Shown piece by piece: positions 25,133 through 34,473 of a stretch of DNA of 64,000 nt (position 1 is the first letter of the stretch; each line of letters starts with the position of its first letter). The stretch lies in NCBI RefSeq assembly GCF_003339815.1, contig NZ_PPTT01000001.1, positions 62,001 through 126,000 of the forward strand, given 5' to 3'. The notes under the pieces are model-generated. The model made no database searches, was not told where the DNA came from, and saw only the letters and a program-made list of their open reading frames with translations. This DNA comes from Eggerthella sinensis (GTDB taxonomy: Bacteria > Actinomycetota > Coriobacteriia > Coriobacteriales > Eggerthellaceae). The position numbers and the translations under genes were made by a program.

Positions 25133-26359
25133 TCAGCGGCCCCCTTCCGCGCCGCGCGCTCCCAGCGCGTCGGCGGGCGAATCGATCCCCAAAAAACTCA
25201 CGCGGGGCATGTCGCGCGCCGCTTCCGCACCCTTCGCCACCTGCTCAAGCATGGCGAACATGCCCTCCACCTGCGTCTCGGAGATGTCGTCACCACCCAA
25301 GCCGCCAACGAAGTTGTACGTGGGCACGCCCACAGCCGCCTGCTGCAGCGCGGAGTTGACGTTGGTGAACACGGTGCCCTCGGCGCCGAACGACACGTCC
25401 TTCTCCAACACACCCACGGCGCTCGCGCCGCGCAGCGCCTCCGCGATGAGCGCGCTCGGCATGGGGCGCAGGTAGCGGATGCGCAGCATGCCCGCCCGCA
25501 CGCCCTGCGCGCGCAGCTTCTCCACCACACCGCGCACGAGGCCGGCGGCCGAACCCAGCGTCACGAGGATCACGTCGGCATCGTCGCAGTTCAGCGTTTC
25601 GATCATACCCGGATAGGCGCGCCCGAACACCTCGGCGAAGCGTGCTTCCACCTCGTCGACGACCGCCGGCGCGTCGAGCATGTCGCGATGCTCCCAGTAT
25701 TTGAAGTAGCGATTGTACTCCGGACCGGCCGAGAATCCGATGTTCACGGGATGCTCGAAGTCGAAGCGGTTCCCCGTCGGCTCGTACGGCGGCAGGAACG
25801 CGTCGGCCTCGTCGGGCGCGGGCACGTCCACCGTCTCGTAGGTGTGCGTGAGCGCGAAGCCGTCGAGGTTCACCATCACCGGCGTGGCCACCGCGGGATG
25901 CTCGGCCACTGCATAGGCCATAAGCGCCAGGTCAAGCGCCTCCTGGTTGTCCTCGGCGTACACCTGAATCCACCCGTGATCGAGCAACGCCAGCGAGTCG
26001 CGCTGATCGCCGTAGATGTTCCACGGCAGCGCGGTGGCGCGGTTCGCGTTCATCATGACGATGGGGAATCGGCCGCCCGACGCGTAGGTGAGGCACTCGG
26101 CCATGTAGAGCAGGCCCTGGCTCGACGTGGCCGTGAACGTGCGCGCGCCCGTGGCCGACGCGCCGATGGCGCACGACAGCGCGGAGTGCTCGGACTCCAC
26201 GTGCACGTACTCGGCGTCGAGCGAGCCGTCCTCCACCATCTCGGAGAGGCGCTCCACCACCACGGTCTGCGGCGTGATGGGGTACGCGGAAATCACCTGC
26301 GGACGCGCCAAGCGCACGCCCTCGGCGAACGCTTCGTCGCCGGAAAGGAACCGTTTCAT
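25133..26359 (-). CDS. porA: 2-oxoacid:ferredoxin oxidoreductase alpha subunit
   Basis: 408 residues, standard for the alpha chain. It opens with SGDEAFAEGVRLARPQVISAYPITPQT, the conserved domain I start, and includes VESEHSALSCAIGASATGARTFTATSSQGLLYMAE and the ATALPWNIYGDQRDS segment that contacts TPP. The ATG overlaps the stop of the gamma-delta gene. The three genes form one operon that ends in a terminator. Confidence 0.9.
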   Translation of the reverse strand: MKRFLSGDEAFAEGVRLARPQVISAYPITPQTVVVERLSEMVEDGSLDAEYVHVESEHSALSCAIGASATGARTFTATSSQGLLYMAECLTYASGGRFPIVMMNANRATALPWNIYGDQRDSLALLDHGWIQVYAEDNQEALDLALMAYAVAEHPAVATPVMVNLDGFALTHTYETVDVPAPDEADAFLPPYEPTGNRFDFEHPVNIGFSAGPEYNRYFKYWEHRDMLDAPAVVDEVEARFAEVFGRAYPGMIETLNCDDADVILVTLGSAAGLVRGVVEKLRAQGVRAGMLRIRYLRPMPSALIAEALRGASAVGVLEKDVSFGAEGTVFTNVNSALQQAAVGVPTYNFVGGLGGDDISETQVEGMFAMLEQVAKGAEAARDMPRVSFLGIDSPADALGARGAEGGR

Positions 26360-27339
26360 CGGGCATCCGCCTCGCTTTCATCACGCTCGGGAATCATGGC
26401 GACGGCACCGAATGCGCACACCTTCACGCAGATGCCGCAGCCCTTGCAAAAGTCGTAGTCGACGGCCACGGGAGCATGCGCCGCCGGTTCGGCAACCTTG
26501 AAGATGGTGCCGTCGGGGCAGTGCAGGTAGCACTGGAGGCAACCGGTGCACGCGGCGGCATCGATGACGGGGCGCATGTTGCGCCAGCCGGCGTTCTTGA
26601 CGGTGAGATAACCGGCCTCGAAGCAGGTGGAATGCGCAAAGTCCGCCGGGTCGAGGGAGGACGTGCGAAGGGTGGGAATGCTAGCCGCCTGGTTGCGGCG
26701 CGCCGTCTCGAGGCCCTCCTCATTGTACGGCGGGACAGGGTTGCCGGTTTCGGAAACCTCGCTCGCCGTGCACGGGAGAGAGGCCGCACCAGCCCCGCCG
26801 GTCGCACGCTCCCCCATCGCTCCCCGCACCGCTTCCACGGCAGCTTCCACGATGGCGAGGTTCTTCGCGTGCAGCTTTTCCGGCATGTACTGGCGAATCG
26901 CCTCCTGCACGTCCTCCGTTTCGATGCGATCGCACAGGGCGACCAGGGCACCGAGGAATACGGTGTTGGGGATGGGGCGACCCAGGATGGCGGACGAGAT
27001 GCCGTCCGCGTCGAGCGCCAGAATGCGCTCGTCGTCGAACACGCGCGTGCTGTTCACCAGCACCATGCCGCCCGGTTTCACCTGGCTGTCCCAGCCGTCG
27101 CCCAGCAGCGTGTCATCGAGGTACACCACGTAATCCGCGCAGGACACCGCGCTGCGGTCGCCGATGGGCGCATCGGACATCTTCGTGAACGCGCGCATCG
27201 GCGCGCCGCGGCGCTCGGGGCCGAACGAGGGAAACGCCAGCGCATGCTTGCCCTCGGCGAGCGACGCCGCCGCGCCCAACAGCCGCGCGGCCGTGAACGC
27301 GCCCTGCCCGCCGCGCCCGTGCCATACAACTTCAATCAT
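26356..27339 (-). CDS. porG: 2-oxoacid:ferredoxin oxidoreductase fused gamma-delta subunit
   Basis: 327 residues, joining a gamma domain (1 to about 180: VVWHGRGGQGAFTAARLLG, FGPERRGAPMRAF) to a ferredoxin-like delta domain (about 235-327) with two [4Fe-4S] motifs, CTGCLQCYLHC and CKGCGICVKVC. A variable, poorly ordered linker of about 50 residues joins them. Start MIEVVWHG is the conserved gamma opening. It heads the operon; a TATACT-like box lies about 40 bases upstream on the minus strand. The fusion ensures equal amounts of the two electron-transfer parts. Confidence 0.88.
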   Translation of the reverse strand: MIEVVWHGRGGQGAFTAARLLGAAASLAEGKHALAFPSFGPERRGAPMRAFTKMSDAPIGDRSAVSCADYVVYLDDTLLGDGWDSQVKPGGMVLVNSTRVFDDERILALDADGISSAILGRPIPNTVFLGALVALCDRIETEDVQEAIRQYMPEKLHAKNLAIVEAAVEAVRGAMGERATGGAGAASLPCTASEVSETGNPVPPYNEEGLETARRNQAASIPTLRTSSLDPADFAHSTCFEAGYLTVKNAGWRNMRPVIDAAACTGCLQCYLHCPDGTIFKVAEPAAHAPVAVDYDFCKGCGICVKVCAFGAVAMIPERDESEADAR

Positions 27340-27553
27340 GAATCTCACCCTTCGTCTCTCGCGTGAAGTAGAGCCAGTATACCGCTCACGCACGAGCTGA
27401 CGCGGCGCGCTCCGGTCAAAGCCCTCACGTTGACGGCCAAACTCCTCCCGTGTGCGCGATTTGCTGCTGGTATGGATATCGGGAATCCGCGCCCCGATGA
27501 ACTATACTTTGCAGAGACGAGCCCGAACGCAAGAAGGAGCCGGACGCACGAGC

Positions 27554-29221
27554 ATGGCGCGCAGCACATTCGAGAAAGACCAGGCCAAAGGCACGCACGC
27601 GAAACCGTCGACACCGGAGGAGTTCACCCCCTCCGACACGACGCCGTTCTTGGGCGCCTCGTCGCGCGAACGGCGCGCCACCGGCGGCAAGCCTCGCAAG
27701 CCCAACTTCATCACGCGCCGCGTCAACCGCTGGTGCAACCGTCTGCTGGGCGCCGTGTCCGAGCGCTCGCTGGCCGACCAGGAAGAGGAGTACGCCGCGC
27801 ACCGCACCACCCGCGACTACGTATGGAACACGGTGGGCGTGGGCGCATGGGGCATGGTGTTCCCCATCCTCACCGTCGTGGTCACGCAGCTGGTGGGCGT
27901 CGAGCAGGCAGGCATGTTCTCGCTCGCGTTCGTCACCGGCACGCTGCTCATGATCTTGGCGAACTACGGCGTGCGCACCTACCAGGTATCCGACGTCAGC
28001 GAGGAGCATTCGTTCTCGGACTACCAGGTGAATCGCTGGATCACCTGCGCGTTCATGGTGCTCGTCGGCGTCGTGTACTGCCTGGTACGCGGCTACGAAA
28101 GCCAGATGTTCACCATCAGCGTGGGCGTGTACCTCTATAAGATGGTGGACGGCCTAGCCGACGTGTACGAAGGCCGGCTGCAGCAGGTGGACAAGCTATA
28201 CCTGTCGGGCGTCTCGCAGGCGTTCCGCTCCATCGTGGTGCTCGTGGCCTTCTCCATCTGCCTGCTCGTCACGCGCAACCTGGCCGTATCGTGCATCGTG
28301 ATGGCCGTGGCCGCACTCGCCACCTTCGCCGTGTTCACGTTCCCGCTCGCGCTGTTCGAGACGCCGAAGTCGAAACGCTGGAACTTCGGCAGCATCGTCG
28401 AGCTGTTCCGCCAGTGCTTTCCCCTGTTCATCGCGCTGTTCCTCTACGCGTTCATCGACAACATGCCGAAGTTCGTCATGGAAGGCGTGCTGAGCTACGA
28501 CAATCAGCTGTACTTCAACGCGCTGTACTTCCCCGCGCAGGGCATCCTGCTCACCGTCGGGTTCATCTACAAGCCGCTGCTCGTGAAGATGGCGAACGTG
28601 TGGGCCGACCCCGCAAAGCGCAAGCGATTCGACCTGATCATCGTCGTGATCATGGCGGTTATCGTGGCGGTGGCCGGCGTCACGGCGCTCGGCATGGCGT
28701 GGATCGGCATCCCCGTCATGAGCTTCTTGTACGGCGTGGACTTCGAGCAGTTCCGAGGGCTCTGCTACATCATGCTGGCCGCCGGCGGCGTGACCGCCGC
28801 TATCGACTTCCTGTACCAGGTGATCACCGTGCTGCGCCAGCAGAAGGCCGTCACGAAGCTGTACGTCATCACGTTCGGGTTCGCCGTGTTCGTGCCCATC
28901 CTGCTGGTGAACTTCACGGGGCTGCCCGGCGCCGTCATCGGCTACCTCATTGTGATGTGCATCCTGTTCGTGCTGCTCATCTGGGAATACATGCGCATTC
29001 GCTCGGCGCTCTCGCACGCCGAAGCCGTCGAAGAGGAAGCGCCGCGCCACGTGCGTCCAAGCCAAGCTCGCGCCGAGCGCGCACGCCGCGAGCAGGTGCG
29101 CACCAAGTGGGGCGCGCACGAGCAGGGCGTTACGCCAACGCCCGAAACCCGCGACCTCGCCGGTCGCCCCCATCACGCCCCCGATTGGGACGAGGACGAC
29201 GAGCACATCCAACCCGTATGA
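27554..29221 (+). CDS. MOP/Wzx-like flippase, polysaccharide biosynthesis protein
   Basis: 555 residues. A hydrophilic N-terminal extension (about 1-90) precedes roughly 12-14 membrane helices, followed by a charged tail of about 75 residues rich in Glu, Arg and His. The helical pattern and the FNALYFPAQGILLTVGFIYKPLL segment fit the polysaccharide-lipid flippases of the MATE/MOP superfamily. The ATG at MARSTFEKD is used because AAGGAG lies 14 bases upstream; earlier ATGs lack ribosome sites. A TATACT box is at 27503-27508. No glycosyltransferase genes adjoin it, so its glycan is unknown. Confidence 0.75.
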   Translation: MARSTFEKDQAKGTHAKPSTPEEFTPSDTTPFLGASSRERRATGGKPRKPNFITRRVNRWCNRLLGAVSERSLADQEEEYAAHRTTRDYVWNTVGVGAWGMVFPILTVVVTQLVGVEQAGMFSLAFVTGTLLMILANYGVRTYQVSDVSEEHSFSDYQVNRWITCAFMVLVGVVYCLVRGYESQMFTISVGVYLYKMVDGLADVYEGRLQQVDKLYLSGVSQAFRSIVVLVAFSICLLVTRNLAVSCIVMAVAALATFAVFTFPLALFETPKSKRWNFGSIVELFRQCFPLFIALFLYAFIDNMPKFVMEGVLSYDNQLYFNALYFPAQGILLTVGFIYKPLLVKMANVWADPAKRKRFDLIIVVIMAVIVAVAGVTALGMAWIGIPVMSFLYGVDFEQFRGLCYIMLAAGGVTAAIDFLYQVITVLRQQKAVTKLYVITFGFAVFVPILLVNFTGLPGAVIGYLIVMCILFVLLIWEYMRIRSALSHAEAVEEEAPRHVRPSQARAERARREQVRTKWGAHEQGVTPTPETRDLAGRPHHAPDWDEDDEHIQPV

Positions 29222-29230
29222 CCACATGAA

Positions 29231-29256
29231 GAAGGCCCCTCCGCGGAGGGGCCTTC
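29231..29256. terminator. Bidirectional terminator between convergent genes
   Basis: A perfect palindromic stem GAAGGCCCCTCC / GGAGGGGCCTTC with two central bases lies ten bases after the flippase stop and 13 bases before the 3' end of the convergent gene. T-runs are short on both sides. Confidence 0.7.
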
Positions 29257-29268
29257 TCATTGGATGCG

Positions 29269-29928
29269 TTAGAAGCGTGCGTACTTCACGAGGTTCTTCT
29301 TGAGGGTGTCCACGAAGCGCTGGCCGATCTCGCCAAGCTCTTCACCCTTGCGCACGACGTAGCCGAGACGCAGCTGCACGTCGGTGTCGAGCGGCACGGT
29401 GTTGAGGCCGGCGCCGTCGGAGATGCCCACGAGGATGCCGCTGGTCACCGTGTAGCCGTTGAGCGCCACGATGAGCTCGGACAGCGACGCGCGATCGGTG
29501 CACGCGATGCTCTTGGCACGCGGCACGCTGGCCAGGGCCTCTTCGGCGAAGGCCACGGGCGAATCCGCGTCCTGCTCGAAGTAGAGGTACGGGAAGTCCT
29601 CCATGTCCTCGAGCGTCAGGCTCTCGGCGTTCACCATGGGGTGGCTCTTCGGCAGCGCCACGCGCGGAGCCGACTGAATGAGCTCGACGAACTCGAGACC
29701 CGCCGCGTCGAGCGCCGCGTTCACGTCGTCGGCCGTGGCCGAGGTCTCGAACAGCACGCCCAGCTGGCTCTTGCCGCTGGCGACGTCGTCGATGACGCCC
29801 TGCGTGGTGCGGTCGCGCAGCGCGTAGCGGTACGCATCGCCGCCCAGCGCCAACACCACGTGCGCGAACGTCTGCACGTTGAACAGGTAATGCTGCCCGG
29901 AAACAGCGAAGGTGGTTTCAGTGGTCAT
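29269..29928 (-). CDS. Free-standing LysR-type effector-binding domain (no DNA-binding domain)
   Basis: 219 residues. From residue 8 onward it aligns with the effector domain of the full LysR protein nearby (31523-32446): QHYLFNVQTFAHVV against QHYAFSVQAFVNVV, then the LR--TT--IIDDV, FPYLYFEQ, DRASLSELIVALNGYTVTSGI and GYVV blocks. No winged helix precedes it: upstream is only 66 bases of repeat-like DNA after the ligase stop. The ATG follows AGGAACCACCT. It is downstream of the CoA ligase on the same strand. It could bind the same ligand as the full regulator, form mixed oligomers with it, or be a ligand carrier. A decayed regulator is possible but the frame is intact. Confidence 0.8.
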   Translation of the reverse strand: MTTETTFAVSGQHYLFNVQTFAHVVLALGGDAYRYALRDRTTQGVIDDVASGKSQLGVLFETSATADDVNAALDAAGLEFVELIQSAPRVALPKSHPMVNAESLTLEDMEDFPYLYFEQDADSPVAFAEEALASVPRAKSIACTDRASLSELIVALNGYTVTSGILVGISDGAGLNTVPLDTDVQLRLGYVVRKGEELGEIGQRFVDTLKKNLVKYARF

Positions 29929-29947
29929 AGGTGGTTCCTTTCAGCAA

Positions 29948-29992
29948 GATCCTTCGACTCCGCGCCTAAGGCGCTCCGCTCAGGATGACAGG
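29948..29992. repeat. REP-like palindromic repeat
   Basis: The element reads GATCCTTCGACTCCGCGCC, TAA, then GGCGCTCCGCTCAGGATGACA, an imperfect inverted repeat. Repeats of this form are scattered between genes in many high-G+C genomes. It occupies the gap between the ligase and the free-standing effector domain. Confidence 0.55.
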
Positions 29993-29994
29993 GG

Positions 29995-31338
29995 TTATCG
30001 TGTCTGGCAGCCGCGTTCGTCGATGAAGCGCGATGCCTTGTGTTCGGACGACGTGCCCAGCTTGCCCGCATCATACACGATAACCTTGGCCGGGCGCACG
30101 CCGGTGTGCGCCTTGAGCGCGGCTTCCGTGCGGCTTGCCACCTCGTCGTAGGGCTCGTCGCTGCCGAGCGAGCGCTCGACGGACACCTCGTACTTGCAGG
30201 TGAAGTTCTTCTCGTACACGCGGATGGAGTACTCGCCCGTCAGGCCGTCCAGGCCGCGCACCACGTACTCGATGTCGCTCGGGAACACGTTGACGGCGCC
30301 CACGATGAACATCTCGTCCTTGCGACCGGTCACATGGATGCGCGCCAGCGTGCGGCCGCATTCGCAGGTGTCGGTGCTCACGTAGCCGATGTCGCCCGTG
30401 CGGAAGCGGATCATCGGGCGCGCCTTCTTGCACAGCGTCGTGTACACGAGCTCGCCCGTCTCGCCGGGAGCCAGCACCTCGCCCGTGGTGGGGTTCACCG
30501 TCTCCACGAGGATCTGATCCTCCACGATGTGCAGGCCGTCGTGCGCTTCGCAGGCGGCGGCGCAGGCGCCGTAGATGTCGGACAGCCCGTAGAAGTCCAC
30601 CACCTTCGCGCCCCACAGGTTCTCGATGGCCTCACGCGTGGACGTGATGGAACCGCCCGCCTCACCGGCCACGATGATGGTATGGATGTTGAAGTCGGTC
30701 TTGGGATCGAAGCCCTTTTCCTTGGCGATCTCGCCGAGGTGCCACGCGTAGGACGGCGACGTCCAGATGACCGTGGGCTGGTACTGCTTGAGCACGAACA
30801 GCAGACGGTCGGACGGCACGGCGCCCACCCAGATGGCCAGCGCGCCCAAACGCTGCGCGCCGATGACGTCGGGGCCGCCCACGTACAGCGCGAAGTTCAG
30901 GCCGTGCACGTAGCGATCGTTCGGACGCATACCCGCCTGCCAGAACAGGCGCGCCTCGGTGTCCTGCCACAGGTCGAAGTCTTCCTGCGTGAAGGGGCTC
31001 ACTGTGGGAACGCCGGTCGAACCCGACGACGTGGCCATGAAGATGACCTCTTCCTCGGGCACGGAGCACATCTCGCCGAAGAAGCTGCCCACATGCTGCG
31101 TTTCGCGCTCCGTCTTCTTGTCGCAGAAGGGAAGCTTCGCGATGTCCTCAAGCGTCTCGATGTCGCTCGGCGCCACGCCGGCCTCGTCGAACGCGCGCTT
31201 GTAGTACACCGTGTTGTCGTATGCGTAGGCCACCATGTCCTTCAGGCGTTGCAGTTGCAGCGTCTCAAGCTCAGGCCGCGGCATGCATTCGATCTCCGGA
31301 TCGTAGTACTTCTGATCGTAGGGGATGTCCTTCGCCAT
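29995..31338 (-). CDS. PaaK-like phenylacetate/aryl-CoA ligase (AMP-forming)
   Basis: 447 residues, typical of phenylacetate-CoA ligases. The ATP/AMP loop is ATSSGSTGVPTVSPF (about 100), with FYGLSDIYG and the hinge block GRKDEMFIVGAVNVFPSDIE before a small C-terminal lid domain. It activates an organic acid to its CoA thioester; aromatic acids are common substrates. The start MAKDIPYDQKYYDPE is set by CAAGGAGCAACC. It is divergent from a LysR regulator with a palindrome between them, and followed by a LysR effector domain gene. No aromatic-ring genes are adjacent, so the pathway is unclear. Confidence 0.85.
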   Translation of the reverse strand: MAKDIPYDQKYYDPEIECMPRPELETLQLQRLKDMVAYAYDNTVYYKRAFDEAGVAPSDIETLEDIAKLPFCDKKTERETQHVGSFFGEMCSVPEEEVIFMATSSGSTGVPTVSPFTQEDFDLWQDTEARLFWQAGMRPNDRYVHGLNFALYVGGPDVIGAQRLGALAIWVGAVPSDRLLFVLKQYQPTVIWTSPSYAWHLGEIAKEKGFDPKTDFNIHTIIVAGEAGGSITSTREAIENLWGAKVVDFYGLSDIYGACAAACEAHDGLHIVEDQILVETVNPTTGEVLAPGETGELVYTTLCKKARPMIRFRTGDIGYVSTDTCECGRTLARIHVTGRKDEMFIVGAVNVFPSDIEYVVRGLDGLTGEYSIRVYEKNFTCKYEVSVERSLGSDEPYDEVASRTEAALKAHTGVRPAKVIVYDAGKLGTSSEHKASRFIDERGCQTR

Positions 31339-31439
31339 GGTTGCTCCTTGTTCGTTTGCGATTATGCAGCGTATTGCATGAAACCACGAACCGGCCCCAA
31401 ACACAACCTTCTACGTCATTCGATGTTTTGATGGTTTGC

Positions 31440-31468
31440 TATCTATTGAATAGATACCTGGGTAGAAT
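31440..31468 (+). promoter_or_regulatory. LysR operator palindrome and promoter
   Basis: A perfect 17-base palindrome TATCTATTGAATAGATA (31440-31456) contains a T-N11-A core and sits at the -35 position of a TAGAAT -10 box (31463-31468) that would transcribe the LysR gene. It lies between the divergent ligase and LysR genes and probably controls both. A CATAAT box (31366-31361) could serve the ligase. Confidence 0.6.
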
Positions 31469-31522
31469 GACAAAAAGATCGTCAGACCCGCGCGAACACA
31501 CGAAGACCCGGAAGGCCCGCCC

Positions 31523-32446
31523 ATGACCCTGCAGCAGTTGCGCTACCTCATCGCCATCGCGGAGTACGGCTCCATCAACGCGGCGGCGCAGAACCTGTAC
31601 GCCTCGCAGTCGAACCTGTCCACGGCCATCAAGGAGCTTGAGCAGGAGCTGGGCATCACCGTGTTCACGCGCAGCAACCGCGGCGTGACGCTGACGAACG
31701 ACGGCACCGAGCTGCTGGGTTACGCGCGCCAGGTGATCGAGCAGGCCGACATGCTGGAAACGCGCTACGCCGACAAGGGCGCCACCCACCTGCGCCTGGC
31801 CGTGTCCACGCAGCACTACGCGTTCAGCGTGCAGGCCTTCGTCAACGTGGTGGAAGCGTGCGAGGGCGACGAGTACGAGTTCATCCTGCGCGAGGCCACC
31901 ACGGCGGAAATCATCGACGACGTGCGCACGTTCCGCAGCGAGGTGGGCATCCTGTACACCGACGACTTCAATCGGCGCGTGCTGCAGAAGGCGTTCGACG
32001 ATGCCGACGTGGCTTACTTCCCGCTGTTCGACGCACGCGTGCACGTGTTCGTGGGCGAGCATCATCCGCTGGCGAACGCGAAGCAGCTGCGTCCCGAAGA
32101 CCTGGCCGACTACCCGCGTTACTCGTTCGAGCAGGGCACCACGAACTCGTTCTACTATTCCGAAGAGCCGCTCAGCCACCTGCCGCACAAGCGCAACATC
32201 CGCATCTCGGATCGCGGCACCCTCACCAACCTGCTGACCAGCTACAACGGCTACACATTGTCAACCGGCGTGCTGTCGGCCGAAATGCATTCGGGCATCG
32301 CGTCCATTCCCCTCGCCACCGAGGAGGACATGCAGGTGGGCTACATCATGCACAACGAACGTCGCCCGAGCGAGCTCTTGCTGCGCTACATCGACGAACT
32401 CCACGCCATCATCGGCGCCGACCCCACCGTCGTCCCGCACCGGTAG
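31523..32446 (+). CDS. LysR-family transcriptional regulator of the CoA-ligase locus
   Basis: 307 residues. Winged helix at 1-60 (LRYLIAIAEYGSINAAAQNLYASQSNLSTAIKELEQELG) and a complete effector-binding domain (about 92-300). Its effector domain is clearly paralogous to the free-standing domain encoded beyond the ligase. The divergent position and the T-N11-A palindrome in the shared intergenic region make the ligase gene its likely target, along with its own gene. Confidence 0.9.
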   Translation: MTLQQLRYLIAIAEYGSINAAAQNLYASQSNLSTAIKELEQELGITVFTRSNRGVTLTNDGTELLGYARQVIEQADMLETRYADKGATHLRLAVSTQHYAFSVQAFVNVVEACEGDEYEFILREATTAEIIDDVRTFRSEVGILYTDDFNRRVLQKAFDDADVAYFPLFDARVHVFVGEHHPLANAKQLRPEDLADYPRYSFEQGTTNSFYYSEEPLSHLPHKRNIRISDRGTLTNLLTSYNGYTLSTGVLSAEMHSGIASIPLATEEDMQVGYIMHNERRPSELLLRYIDELHAIIGADPTVVPHR

Positions 32447-32508
32447 AGCGCGCGAAACCCGGCAATCCCGGATGTTGCAAGCGACTGCTCCGTTCGCAGC
32501 GCCTTAGT

Positions 32509-32657
32509 GGCAAATTTTGACGCGATTGCGGGATTTCGACCTCGATTCCGCCCCGTTTTCGACGCTTGGCCCTCCACCGCCACGCAAAACACCAGGTCGC
32601 GTTTTTCTCTCGGCCGACGTGCGCCTTCGCAAGCCCGCAATCGCGTCAAAATTTGCC
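32509..32657. repeat. 149-bp element with perfect 24-bp terminal inverted repeats
   Basis: The arms 32509-32532 (starting GGCAAATTTTGACGCG) and 32634-32657 (ending CGCGTCAAAATTTGCC) are exact reverse complements over 24 bases, enclosing 101 bases with no convincing gene. No target-site duplication is evident at the ends. It fills most of the 326-base gap between the LysR gene and the guaB terminator. It could be a miniature mobile element, a structured RNA or a repeat family of the genome. Confidence 0.75.
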
Positions 32658-32685
32658 AATTCCGCGGCTTCTGCGGTGCAGCGCA

Positions 32686-32727
32686 CAAAAAAGCCCGCCG
32701 GCGCCGGGAGGGAGGCGCGGGCGGGCT
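32686..32727 (-). terminator. Terminator of guaB
   Basis: Minus-strand stem AGCCCGCC-GCGCC... / GGCGC...-GGCGGGCT with one internal mismatch and an 8-base loop, followed by a run of six T. It lies about 45 bases past the guaB stop. Confidence 0.85.
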
Positions 32728-32772
32728 GCAGTGCGCGATGCGAGCCATGTGCGGCTCGGCGTCGCGTATTGC

Positions 32773-34293
32773 CTAGTGAATGGTGCTGCTCACGTAGGGG
32801 GTCTTGTCCTTGAGCACCACGTCGTGAGCGCCGCCCTCGACGATGGACGTGGAAGACACCACCGTGAGCTTCGCCTTCTCCTGCAACTCGGGAATGGTGA
32901 GCGCACCGCAGTTGCACATCGTGGACTTCACCTTCGACAGCGTGAGGTCGACGTTGTCCTTGAGCGAGCCGGCGTAGGGGACGTACGAATCGACGCCTTC
33001 CTCGAACGACATGCCCTTCTTGTCGCCGCCCAGGTCGTAGCGCTGCCAGTTGCGGGCGCGCGCGGAACCTTCGCCCCAGTACTCCTTCATGTAGGAGCCG
33101 TTGATGTTCACCTTGTTCGTGGGGCTCTCGTCGAAGCGGGCGAAATAGCGGCCCAGCATGACGAAGTCGGCGCCCATGGCCAGGGCCAGCGTGAGGTGAT
33201 GGTCGTACACGATGCCGCCGTCGGAGCAGATGGGGATGTAGACGCCCGTCTCCTCGAAGTACTCGTCGCGGGCCTTCGCCACCTCGATGGTGGCCGTGGC
33301 CTGACCGCGGCCGATGCCCTTCTGCTCGCGCGTAATGCAGATGGAACCGCCGCCGATGCCGATCTTGATGAAGTCGGCGCCCGCGTCGGCCAGGAAGCGG
33401 AAGCCCTCGGCGTCAACCACGTTGCCGGCGCCCACCTTCACGTCGTCGCCGTAGTGCTCGCGAATCCACTCGATGGTGAACTTCTGCCAGTCGGAATAGC
33501 CCTCGGAGCTGTCGATGCACAGCACGTCGGCACCGGCCGCCACCAGGGCGGGCACGCGCTCGGCGTAGTCGCGGGTGTTGATGCCCGCGCCCACCATGTA
33601 GCGCTTGTGGGAGTCCAGCATCTCGTTCGGGTTGGACTTGTGCGAATCGTAGTCCTTGCGGAACACCAGATACATGAGATGGTCTTCGTCGTCCACCACG
33701 GGCAGGGAGTTCAGCTTGTTGTCCCAGATGATGTCGTTGGCGGTTTTCAGGCTCGTGTCGGCCGGAGCCACGATCATCTTGTCGCGCGGGGTCATGAAGT
33801 CGGCCACCTTCGCGTCCATGGACATGCGGGACAGACGGTAGTCGCGGTCGGTCACCACGCCCACCAGCTTGCCGTGCGGCGTGCCGTCCTCGGTGACGGG
33901 CATCGTGGAGTGGCCGTGCTCGTCCTTGAGGGCCACCACGTCGGCAAGCGTCATCTCGGGCGACAGGTTCGCGTCGCTCGTCACGAAACCGGCCTTGTGC
34001 TCCTTGACGCGGGCCACCATGGCCGCCTGATCCTCGATGGTCTGCGAGCCGAACACGAACGACAGACCGCCTTCGGTGGCAAGCGCAATGGCCATGCCGT
34101 CGTCGGACACGGCCTGCATGATGGCGGATACCATGGGGATATTCAACGAGATCGGTGCTTCCTCGCCCCGCTTGTACTTCACGAGCGGCGTCTTCAAGCT
34201 GACGTCCGTGGGAATGCACTGGGCCGACGAATAACCCGGAACGAGCAGGTACTCGTTAAAGGTTCGGGACGGCTCGTCGAAATAGTATGCCAT
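32773..34293 (-). CDS. guaB: Inosine-5'-monophosphate dehydrogenase
   Basis: 506 residues. The catalytic loop is [19 protein letters not shown] with the Cys that forms the thioimidate intermediate; a pair of CBS domains occupies about 95-215. It oxidises IMP to XMP, the first step of GMP synthesis, in the cytoplasm. The inner ATG (MAYYFDEP) is chosen since GGAGGAG lies just before it and the upstream ATG has no ribosome site. A TATAAT box is present at 34393-34388, giving a leader of about 90 bases. It is a housekeeping gene standing alone among respiratory cassettes. Confidence 0.93.
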   Translation of the reverse strand: MAYYFDEPSRTFNEYLLVPGYSSAQCIPTDVSLKTPLVKYKRGEEAPISLNIPMVSAIMQAVSDDGMAIALATEGGLSFVFGSQTIEDQAAMVARVKEHKAGFVTSDANLSPEMTLADVVALKDEHGHSTMPVTEDGTPHGKLVGVVTDRDYRLSRMSMDAKVADFMTPRDKMIVAPADTSLKTANDIIWDNKLNSLPVVDDEDHLMYLVFRKDYDSHKSNPNEMLDSHKRYMVGAGINTRDYAERVPALVAAGADVLCIDSSEGYSDWQKFTIEWIREHYGDDVKVGAGNVVDAEGFRFLADAGADFIKIGIGGGSICITREQKGIGRGQATATIEVAKARDEYFEETGVYIPICSDGGIVYDHHLTLALAMGADFVMLGRYFARFDESPTNKVNINGSYMKEYWGEGSARARNWQRYDLGGDKKGMSFEEGVDSYVPYAGSLKDNVDLTLSKVKSTMCNCGALTIPELQEKAKLTVVSSTSIVEGGAHDVVLKDKTPYVSSTIH

Positions 34294-34473
34294 GAACTCC
34301 TCCATCTGCGATCGGTGCGGTGTGGGACGTCGCGCGGAAACGCCGTACGCGCCCCGCCGAGCATCCGTTGCTCAGGTGTTACTCGCTATTATAGCCACGA
34401 GCGGTGCCCCCACGCGAGCATTCGCAGGGAATGTGGAGAAATATTCGCGGGCCGCTCAAGGGCGCCGCCCCCG

